5,986 nt of DNA, from NCBI GenBank assembly GCA_025458545.1, contig JALOSH010000166.1:1-5986 (forward strand), in the 5' to 3' direction. Origin of the DNA: Hydrogenophaga sp. Lineage in GTDB: Bacteria; Pseudomonadota; Gammaproteobacteria; Burkholderiales; Burkholderiaceae. Below the pieces are notes generated by a model. The model had not been told where the DNA came from. It was given only the letters and a program-made list of their open reading frames with translations, and did not search any database. Both the position numbers and the translations under genes were made by a program. Below, in pieces: positions 1 to 5,339 of the stretch (within the stretch, counting starts at the first letter, position 1; each line of letters opens with the position of its first letter).

Positions 1-336
1 GGCAGCTTTGCCAACAGCGGCGACTTCCAGTCCATGGGCAACAACCAGATGCTGGTGGGCGACCCGGTCACCCGGGAAATCCGCCGCTTCCTGGTGGGCC
101 CGTCGGGCTGCGAGATCACCGGCATCACCTGGACACCCGACCGCCGGACCATGTTTGTGAACGTGCAGCACCCGGGCGAAGTGGGCAACCACCCGAACCG
201 CCCAGCCGGCTATGTCGACGACACCTGGCTGTCGAACAACCCGACCTCGTTCTCGCAGTGGCCCACCGCCGGCGCGCGCCCGCGCTCGGCCACGGTGGTG
301 GTGCGCCGCACCGACGGCGGACTGATCGGCACCTGA
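1..336 (+). CDS. PhoX-family (DUF839) phosphatase, C-terminal part only
   Basis: The gene enters from the left edge in frame and ends at a TGA at 334-336, leaving 111 residues. What is visible is the last part of the PhoX beta-propeller fold: a GNNQML segment, then RRFLVGP, a CEITG segment, FVNVQHPGE and the closing RPRSATVVV...DGGLIGT. The same blocks recur in the same order at the end of the next gene, so the two are paralogs. They differ between HPGE and the tail: this copy carries an extra stretch (about bases 184-240) absent from the other. PhoX enzymes are metal-dependent phosphomonoesterases exported through the Tat pathway, but the catalytic centre and signal lie outside the window, so activity cannot be judged. 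Many DUF839 proteins have no tested function. No T-rich terminator follows; a hairpin at 363-387 may serve. Confidence 0.88.
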   Translation, partial: GSFANSGDFQSMGNNQMLVGDPVTREIRRFLVGPSGCEITGITWTPDRRTMFVNVQHPGEVGNHPNRPAGYVDDTWLSNNPTSFSQWPTAGARPRSATVVVRRTDGGLIGT

Positions 337-362
337 GCCCGGCACCCACCCAGGTTCACCGC

Positions 363-387
363 GCGGCGGGGCCAAGCGCCCCACCGC
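363..387 (+). terminator. GC-rich hairpin after the first PhoX-family gene
   Basis: Bases 363-372 pair with 378-387 in a ten-pair stem with one C/A mismatch (367/383) and a five-base loop. It starts 27 bases after the stop codon. There is no T run after it, so it may be a Rho-assisted end or an RNA-stabilising 3' structure rather than a classical intrinsic terminator. Confidence 0.35.
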
Positions 388-424
388 TGCCCAACACCAC
401 TGGCGCCACCAGAGATTTCAAAAC

Positions 425-458
425 CCGTCACATGATTGTCATGATGGGTCGAGACACT
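425..458 (+). promoter_or_regulatory. Pho box and candidate -10 upstream of the second phoX
   Basis: Two 7-bp direct repeats, CCGTCAC (425-431) and TTGTCAT (436-442), are separated by the 4-bp spacer ATGA. This is the 11-bp periodic layout of the PhoB operator (consensus CTGTCAY-N4-CTGTCAY), with 12 of 14 repeat positions matching. In PhoB-activated promoters the box replaces the -35 and the -10 lies about 10 bp downstream; here GACACT (453-458) sits exactly there with A, A and T at the key places. The GTG start follows 36 bases later. The match is seen directly; control by PhoB is inferred, supported by the phosphatase downstream. Confidence 0.72.
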
Positions 459-482
459 GGCGGCGTCTTTCACGTCATCACA

Positions 483-487
483 GAGGA
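483..487 (+). promoter_or_regulatory. Ribosome binding site that fixes the GTG start of phoX
   Basis: GAGGA at 483-487 lies 7 bases before the GTG at 495. The in-frame ATG codons upstream (432, 441, 444) fall inside or next to the Pho box and have no Shine-Dalgarno sequence, so the GTG is preferred even though it is a minor start codon. Confidence 0.6.
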
Positions 488-494
488 ACCCACC

Positions 495-2592
495 GTGGAC
501 CAGCAGACCGATCGCATCGACTTCAACAACGAAGATTCCAACCGCACCGACAACCCCAGCATCGCCCAGGTGCTGGAGAAACGCCTGAACCGTCGCAGCC
601 TGTTCAAAGGCGTCGGTCTTGGCGGCGCAGCGCTCGGCGCGGCCAGCCTGACCGGCTGCGCCACTTCGGGCTCGAGCATGTCCGCGCCGTTGAACGCCCT
701 GGGCTTCAAGCCGGTGGCCAAACGATCCGCTCAACGCCACCACCCCGGCCTTCCGTAACGACGGCAACGACACCGATTTCGGGAACCGCGCAGGCGATCA
801 CCACGACGGTATCGAATGGTTCGGCCTGGACGCCCAGGGCAAGCCCAGCCAACAGGCCAACTTACGCGGTCTGCTGGCCATGAACCACGAGGCCACCACC
901 GACGAGAAGCTCTCGTCCTTCTTCATTCACGCCAACGGTGGCGCATCGACCTTGCCCCGTCCGGCTTCTGAAGTGGACAAAGAACTGATGATCCACGGCC
1001 TGTCGGTGGTGGAAGTGCAGTCCGACGGCAAGCGCTGGACCGCCAAGGGCAACTCCCCGTTCAACCGCCGCTTCACCACCATGACCGAGTGCACGATCAA
1101 CGGCCCGGCGCGTGGCAGCGAGCACCTGGTGACCCAGTACGACCCCGGCGCCACCAAGGCACGCGGCACGCTCAACAACTGCGGCTCGGGCAAAACGCCC
1201 TGGGGCACTTACGTCAGCGGCGAAGAGAACTGGTTTGGCTATTTCTTCCGTGACGCCAAGGACGACGACGCGCGCAAGAAGGACAAGCAGGTCCAGGCCC
1301 TCAACCGCTACGGGCGTCGTGCCGGTGCCGCCAGCCGCCACGGCTGGGAAAGCGCTGGTCCGCAGGAACAGTACGCACGCTGGAACAACAGCGTCCGCGG
1401 TGCATCGCCCAAGGAAGATTTCCGCAACGAGATGAACACCTTCGGCTATGTGGTGGAGATCGATCCTTACGACAGCAAAGCCCTGCTGCGCAAGCGCACG
1501 GCCTTGGGCCGGATGGGCCACGAAAACATCACCTTTGCCCGCGTGACCGCCGGTCAACCGGTGGTGGCCTACATGGGCGACGACGCGCGCGGCGAGTACA
1601 TCTACAAGTTCGTCTCGGCCGCCAACTGGGACCCGAGGGACGCCGAAGGCGCCAACCGCCTGGGCGCTGGCGACAAGTACCTGGACAAGGGCACGCTGTT
1701 TGTCGCCCGCTTCAAGGACGACGGATCGGGTGAGTGGGTCGAACTGTCGATGAACAACCCGGTGATCGCCAACAGCTCGTACTTCGAATTCAAGAGCGAT
1801 GCCGACGTGGCCATCTTCACCCGCCTGGCCGCAGACGCGGTGGCCGCCACCAAGATGGACCGTCCTGAATGGGCCGGTGTCAACCCCAAGAACGGCGAGG
1901 TGTACATCACCCTCACCAACAACAGCAACCGCACCGCCGCCACGGCAGACGCCGCCAACCCGCGCGTCTACACCGACATGAAGGGCAGCCGCGAACAGAA
2001 GGGCAATGTGAACGGTCACATCGTTCGCCTGGCCGAGGGAAAACCGTCCGACGACGCGTTCAAGTGGGACATCTATCTGTTCGCATCGGAAGCGGGCGCA
2101 GACCGCGGCACGGTCAACCTGTCCGGTCTGACCGACGACAACGACATGTCTTCGCCCGACGGGCTGGTGTTCAGCGAAGCCACCGGCATTTGCTGGATTC
2201 AGACCGACGACGGCGCTTACACCGACAAGACCAACTGCATGCTGCTGGCCGCCCTGCCTGGGCGCCTGGGCGACGGTGGCCGCAAGACCTTGAGCTACGA
2301 CAACAAGACCGTCACCACGCATGTGGGCAAGGCACAGACCGCCGCCACCCTCAAGCGCTTCCTGGTCGGTCCCAGAGGTGCAGAAATCACCGGCTGGTGC
2401 GAAACCGCCGATGGTCGTGCGATCTTCGTCAACATCCAGCACCCGGGCGAAAACACCAAGATGTCCGACGTGGGAGACCCGACCAAGTTCGAGAGCCAGT
2501 GGCCCGCCAACGCCGGTTATGGCGCCGGCAAGCGCCCACGCTCGGCCACCATCGTCATCACCAAGAACGACGGCGGCGTGATCGGTACCTGA
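495..2592 (+). pseudogene. phoX: PhoX-type Tat-exported alkaline phosphatase, frame-broken near its N-terminus
   Basis: PhoX is an exported phosphomonoesterase with an iron-calcium cluster that releases phosphate from organic esters. From GTG 495 the first frame gives 76 residues: a polar start, a twin-arginine motif NRRSLFK (Arg33-Arg34), a Gly/Ala-rich hydrophobic stretch, and LTGC (Cys55), a possible lipobox that would make it a Tat lipoprotein. Homology then jumps at about 720-724 to another frame, resuming at NDPLNATTPAF and running to the TGA at 2590-2592. Characteristic PhoX blocks are intact: RAGDHHDG, MNHEAT (880), NNCGSGKTPWGT with the likely iron-ligand Cys at 1180, SGEENW, GHENITF, MGDDARGEYIYKF, MDRPEW, TLTNNSNR, SSPDGL, IQTDDGAY, NIQHPGE and RPRSAT. 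By family memory the stretch normally linking PVAK to DPL (about 20 residues with a VPxGY motif) is absent, so this looks like a deletion of about 62 bases rather than a one-base slip. Without the break the protein would be about 720 residues, normal for the family. Identity is near certain; functionality as read is not. Confidence 0.9.
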
Positions 2593-2621
2593 TTCGACAA
2601 GTTTCGGTTGCATGAAACTTC

Positions 2622-2647
2622 AGAGCGGCTTCGGCCGCTCTTTTTTT
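2622..2647 (+). terminator. Intrinsic terminator of phoX
   Basis: AGAGCGGC (2622-2629) pairs perfectly with GCCGCTCT (2634-2641) around a TTCG tetraloop, followed by T2641-T2647. This is a textbook Rho-independent terminator, 29 bases after the phoX stop. It separates phoX from the downstream small gene, which therefore needs its own promoter. Confidence 0.93.
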
Positions 2648-2712
2648 CGGCCCGCTGGAACCCATGCGCTGCCCGGAGGGGCACGGGCTCCAGACCCGGC
2701 GTTTGAAGCGCT

Positions 2713-2741
2713 TCGTCATGTCTCTGAAACTTTTCTGTCAC
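2713..2741 (+). promoter_or_regulatory. Three-unit Pho-box array upstream of the 93-residue gene
   Basis: Three 7-bp units lie in strict 11-bp phase: TCGTCAT (2713-2719), CTGAAAC (2724-2730) and CTGTCAC (2735-2741), with spacers GTCT and TTTT. The last unit is a perfect consensus repeat and the T-rich spacer is also typical of PhoB sites; the last two units together match 12 of 14 positions. The -10 is less clear: the hexamer 10 bp downstream (GTGCTC, 2752) is poor, and TATGCT (2763-2768) is a better hexamer but about 21 bp away. A 10-bp palindrome GAAGCGCTTC (2705-2714) overlaps the left edge. The site lies about 100 bases before the start at 2842. Confidence 0.7.
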
Positions 2742-2841
2742 GGAAAACCGGGTGCTCTCCGATATGCTCAAGCCACACTGTGTACGCCATTCGTTTGCAC
2801 ACCATCACACCCACATCCACGTTGAGAGAAAGCACCCCACC

Positions 2842-3123
2842 ATGCGAGCCCTGAAGCAAGCCCGAAAGCTGATCGAGAAGAAGCCCGACACCGCCACCGC
2901 CAAGACCCTGTCGAGCCTGGTGGTGGCCCTGGAGTCCGACGCGCCCTTCGCCCTGACCAGCCTGTACCAGCTGGACTACGACGACTTCGAACTGGCGCTG
3001 GACCTGATCAAGGAATGGCGCCTGGACCGCTACTACAGCTCCAAGGTCCGTCTGCTCGATTTGTCGGTGCAGGTCGGCGAGATGAAGCAGGACGACAAGA
3101 CCGCACCCGCTGACAAAGCCTAG
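2842..3123 (+). CDS. Small conserved-looking protein of unknown function, 93 residues, candidate Pho-regulon member
   Basis: I do not recognise a named family. The ATG at 2842 is chosen because a purine-rich GAGAGAAAG (2824-2832) precedes it and because the earlier in-frame start (GTG 2752) lies right behind the Pho box and would add a His-rich stretch that looks non-coding. The product has no signal peptide or membrane segment, so it should be cytoplasmic. It looks mostly helical: a basic N-terminus (RALKQARKLIEKKP), a central SLVVALESDAPFALTSLYQL segment, an acidic/aromatic helix (LDYDDFELALDLIKEW), then RLDRYYSSK and a charged disordered tail. Codon use is GC3-rich like its neighbours, supporting a real gene. 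It sits between the phoX terminator and a convergent small ORF, so it is probably a one-gene unit. The Pho boxes suggest induction at low phosphate; what it does is unknown. Confidence 0.82.
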   Translation: MRALKQARKLIEKKPDTATAKTLSSLVVALESDAPFALTSLYQLDYDDFELALDLIKEWRLDRYYSSKVRLLDLSVQVGEMKQDDKTAPADKA

Positions 3124-3269
3124 TTCCGCATGGCGTCCGCGTCGCGCTGCGGGCGCCCCGCCAACCGCCGCCGCTGCAGCGCAAGGAACTCCACCAGACC
3201 GGCCGCCTGCAGCAGCCGCAGGTGTGCGGCACGGCCACGGTGCCGAACCGGTGGGCGTTTCGGATTCAT
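3120..3269 (-). CDS. Possible small basic protein, 49 residues
   Basis: On the minus strand an ATG at 3269 is preceded by AGGAG (plus-strand CTCCT, 3275-3279) with a five-base spacer, the best Shine-Dalgarno in this interval. The frame runs 49 codons to a TAG whose complement is 3120-3122. The product is strongly basic (about a quarter Arg/Lys) with a central LRLLQAAGLVEFLALQRRRLAG segment that could form an amphipathic helix; there is no signal peptide. Its stop overlaps the convergent 93-residue gene's stop in a shared CTAG (3120-3123). A Pho-box-like site lies just upstream on the same strand. The open frame extends further upstream, but that part only mirrors the peptidase gene. No known family is recognised. 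A GC-rich chance ORF is the alternative, so confidence is moderate. Confidence 0.48.
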   Translation of the reverse strand: MNPKRPPVRHRGRAAHLRLLQAAGLVEFLALQRRRLAGRPQRDADAMRN

Positions 3270-3301
3270 GGGGGCTCCTGGGTCTGGTGTCATGCACCCC
3301 G

Positions 3302-3335
3302 ACCTTAGGGCTGGGTCGTGACAGGTCTGTGTCGC
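3302..3335 (-). promoter_or_regulatory. Weak Pho-box-like promoter, minus strand, in the divergent region
   Basis: Reading the minus strand, GCGACAC (plus 3329-3335), spacer AGAC and CTGTCAC (plus 3318-3324) form a direct repeat in 11-bp phase; the second unit is perfect, the first matches 4 of 7 (11 of 14 together). Exactly 10 bp further lies TAAGGT (plus 3302-3307) as a possible -10. This would give a leader of about 25-30 bases for the 49-residue ORF. The site also sits directly before the plus-strand ATG at 3341. An 11 of 14 match can arise by chance in a window this size. Confidence 0.35.
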
Positions 3336-3340
3336 AGCCC

Positions 3341-4370
3341 ATGAACACCCCCGGCCAGCACCCTCTGCCCGAACTGCAATGGCTTGAACAGCTGATCGAC
3401 AGCGGCGGCACCCACCTGCAAGCCCAGGCGGTGCGCCAGGTGCAGGTGCCCGGCGGCCCCCTCCTTTCCAGTCTACGCCCTCACCCTGGGCAACCCAGAC
3501 CCCGCGATGCCGGCGCTGGGCTACTTCGGTGGTGTCCACGGGCTGGAGCGCATCGGTGCCGAAGTGGTCATCGCCTTTCTGCAGAACATCGTCACCCGCC
3601 TGGCCTGGGACACCAGCCTGCACCGCCTGATGGAGCGGGTGCGCCTGGTGTTCATGCCCATCGTCAACCCCGGCGGCATGTGGGCCGCCACGCGGGCCAA
3701 CCCGAACGGCGTGGACCTGATGCGCAACGCACCGCAGGACGCACTGGAAAAAACACCCTGGATGCTTGGCGGCCAGCGGCTGAGCGCCGGTCTGCCCTGG
3801 TACCGCGGCCGCCTGGGCGACCCGATGGAGGCCGAAAGCCAGGCGCTGTGCGAACTGGTGCAGACCGAACTGCTGGGTCGGCCGTTCAGCCTGGCGCTGA
3901 ATTGCCACTCGAGCTTTGGCATCAACGACCGGCTGTGGTTTCCCTTTGCGCACACCCGCGAGCCCATGCCACACCTGGCCGAGGTGCAGGTGCTCAAGGG
4001 CATTTTTGAACAGGCCCACAGCCACCATCCGTACATCATCGAACCGCAGAGCACGCAATACCTGGCCCACGGCGACCTGTGGGACCACCTCTACCTGCAG
4101 GCCTGCGCCCACACCGAACGGACCTTCCTGCCGCTGACGCTGGAAATGGGTTCGTGGCTCTGGGTCAAGAAAAATCCGCGCCAGCTGTTCTCGCGCCGCG
4201 GCATCTTCAACCCGCTGATCGGCCACCGGCAGCAGCGCGTGCTGCGCCGTCACCTGGCGCTGCTGGACTTCCTGGCCCGCGCCGCCAGCAGCCACGCGCT
4301 CTGGCGCCCAGCCGACGAAGCGCGGGCTCAGCACCACGCCGATGCGCTGGCGCACTGGTTCCACGCATGA
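3341..4370 (+). pseudogene. M14-type zinc carboxypeptidase, split by a one-base frameshift
   Basis: M14 enzymes are zinc metallopeptidases that usually remove C-terminal residues. ATG 3341 opens a frame that is good up to VQVPGG; the homology then continues one base over. Dropping one C from the run 3457-3461 joins them as VPGGPSFPVYALTLGNPD and gives 342 residues. In that product His66 and Glu69 (GGVHGLERIG) and His189 (LNCHSSFG) form the zinc site, Glu268 (LTLEMGSW) is the expected catalytic glutamate, and R118 with GVDLMRN (Arg128) matches the substrate-binding arginines. The usual Asn before that second arginine (GVDLNRN) is Met127 here. No signal peptide is seen, so it is probably cytoplasmic. 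The start has only a weak Shine-Dalgarno (AGG, 3323-3325); GTG 3329 is an alternative. Its TGA overlaps the next gene's ATG, so the two are co-translated. The break lies in a homopolymer and may be a sequencing error; the remainder from 3507 is a clean frame. Confidence 0.82.
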
Positions 4371-5152
4371 GCACCGCGCAACAACAACGCCCACCGACCA
4401 GCACCTGGGTGTTGCTGCGCGGGCTCACGCGGGAAGCGGCGCACTGGGGCGATTTTCCGGCGGTGATGCAACGGGCCATGCCCGGCGCGCAACTGCACCT
4501 GCTGGACTTGCCCGGCAACGGCGCTCGCCATCAGGAGCGCAGCCCCACATCGGTCGACGCCATGGTGGCCGACGTGCGCCAGCAGCTCGTGCGGCGCGGC
4601 ATCGGCACCCCGGTGCATGTGCTGGCCCTGTCGCTCGGGGCCATGGTGGCGGCCCACTGGGCCCACAGCGCGCCGCACGAGCTGGCCGGGGTGGTGCTGG
4701 TCAGCACCAGCCTGCGGCCTTTCAGCCCGCTGCACCACCGACTGCAGCTCCCCAACTGGCCGCAGGTGTTGCGGCTGGTGCTGGGCCGCCCCTCGCCCGA
4801 GGTGGCCGAACGCCTGATCTGGCGCATGACCAGCCAGCGGCCTGCGGTGGACGAAGCGGCGCTGGCGCAATGGATCACCGCCCGCCGCCTGCACCCGGTG
4901 AGCGCTGGCAACGCCTTGCGCCAGCTGGTGGCCGCCGCGCGCTACCGTGCGCCCGCGCATGCCCCTGGCGTGCCGCTGTTGCTGCTGGCCGGAGCGCAAG
5001 ACACGCTGGTGGACCCGCGCTGCTCCATCGCTCTGGCCCATGCCTGGGGCGTGCCGCTGCGCATGCACCCGTGGGCCGGCCACGACCTGCCGCTGGACGA
5101 CCCCGCCTGGTTGGTGGACCAGCTGGTGCATCTCCGTCCACAGAGCGGCTGA
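4367..5152 (+). CDS. Alpha/beta-fold hydrolase, 261 residues
   Basis: This is a single-domain alpha/beta hydrolase of ordinary length. It has an oxyanion-strand segment VLLRGLTREAAHW (about 14-27), the nucleophile elbow LALSLGAM with Ser89, a cap region rich in Arg/Pro/Trp (about 117-190), LLLLAGAQDTLVDP with the acid Asp212, and WAGHDLP with the base His239. The elbow reads A-L-S-L-G, so the first Gly of GxSxG is Ala, a tolerated change. The usual HG oxyanion motif is replaced by RG. There is no signal peptide. The substrate cannot be read from the sequence; esterase, lipase-like or aminopeptidase roles are all possible. The start ATG overlaps the TGA of the carboxypeptidase gene (ATGA, 4367-4370), so translation is coupled and the two may act on related substrates. 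Confidence 0.88.
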   Translation: MSTAQQQRPPTSTWVLLRGLTREAAHWGDFPAVMQRAMPGAQLHLLDLPGNGARHQERSPTSVDAMVADVRQQLVRRGIGTPVHVLALSLGAMVAAHWAHSAPHELAGVVLVSTSLRPFSPLHHRLQLPNWPQVLRLVLGRPSPEVAERLIWRMTSQRPAVDEAALAQWITARRLHPVSAGNALRQLVAAARYRAPAHAPGVPLLLLAGAQDTLVDPRCSIALAHAWGVPLRMHPWAGHDLPLDDPAWLVDQLVHLRPQSG

Positions 5153-5159
5153 CACCGCG

Positions 5160-5188
5160 CGCCGCGGACACACCTCCGTGACGCGGCG
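5160..5188 (+). terminator. Hairpin after the hydrolase gene
   Basis: CGCCGCG (5160-5166) pairs perfectly with CGCGGCG (5182-5188); inside it CAC (5169-5171) can pair with GTG (5178-5180) around the six-base loop ACCTCC. It begins 8 bases after the hydrolase stop. No T run follows, so termination would need Rho or be partial. It separates the peptidase/hydrolase pair from the porin. Confidence 0.4.
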
Positions 5189-5232
5189 ATGACATGCGCA
5201 ACCAATGCTGCATCTGTTGCAAGCAGGAAACA

Positions 5233-5266
5233 TTGTCACGGGACTTTTATATGTTTTCGATGGAAT
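5233..5266 (+). promoter_or_regulatory. Candidate porin promoter with a Pho-box-like repeat
   Basis: TTGTCAC (5233-5239), spacer GGGA and CTTTTAT (5244-5250) make a 7+4+7 direct repeat matching the PhoB consensus at 11 of 14 repeat positions. TGGAAT (5261-5266), 10 bp further on, is a reasonable -10 (4 of 6). Transcription would start near 5273 and give a leader of about 67 bases containing a small TGGGC/GCCCA hairpin (5297-5309). TTGTCA also resembles a -35, but no good -10 lies 16-18 bp from it. The Pho reading is tentative. Confidence 0.4.
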
Positions 5267-5339
5267 ACGTCCACCTGAACGCTCACCGCATCAGGCTGGG
5301 CCTCGCCCACTTGCTCCAACGAATCCTTCAAGGAAACCC

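Noticed and set aside
414..420. A possible third Pho unit upstream of the phoX box.
   Set aside because: GATTTCA matches the 7-bp consensus at too few positions.
862..2613. A 583-codon minus-strand open frame.
   Set aside because: It lies wholly opposite phoX, has a low-complexity Val/Gly/Ala-rich translation and no recognisable motifs; it is a GC-rich shadow.
2657..2691. Imperfect GC-rich hairpin after the phoX terminator (inner stem TGCCC/GGGCA, outer arms partly paired).
   Set aside because: The stem is interrupted by mismatches and an asymmetric loop, has no T run and no clear role; it may be chance in GC-rich DNA.
2752..2841. N-terminal extension of the 93-residue protein to a GTG at 2752.
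   Set aside because: It would begin 10 bases after the Pho box, where no leader could exist, and adds a His-rich segment unlike coding sequence; ATG 2842 is better.
3120..4394. A 424-codon minus-strand open frame.
   Set aside because: Most of it is the antisense shadow of the M14 gene, which has clear zinc-site motifs on the plus strand. Only the last 49 codons, with their own Shine-Dalgarno, were kept as a possible gene.
5171..5179. Loop ACCTCC in the hairpin after the hydrolase resembles an anti-Shine-Dalgarno.
   Set aside because: It is six bases with no target or conservation visible; probably coincidence.
4328..5239. A 303-codon minus-strand open frame opposite the hydrolase.
   Set aside because: Its Gln/Arg/His-rich composition and lack of any motif mark it as a shadow; the plus strand carries a full Ser-Asp-His triad.
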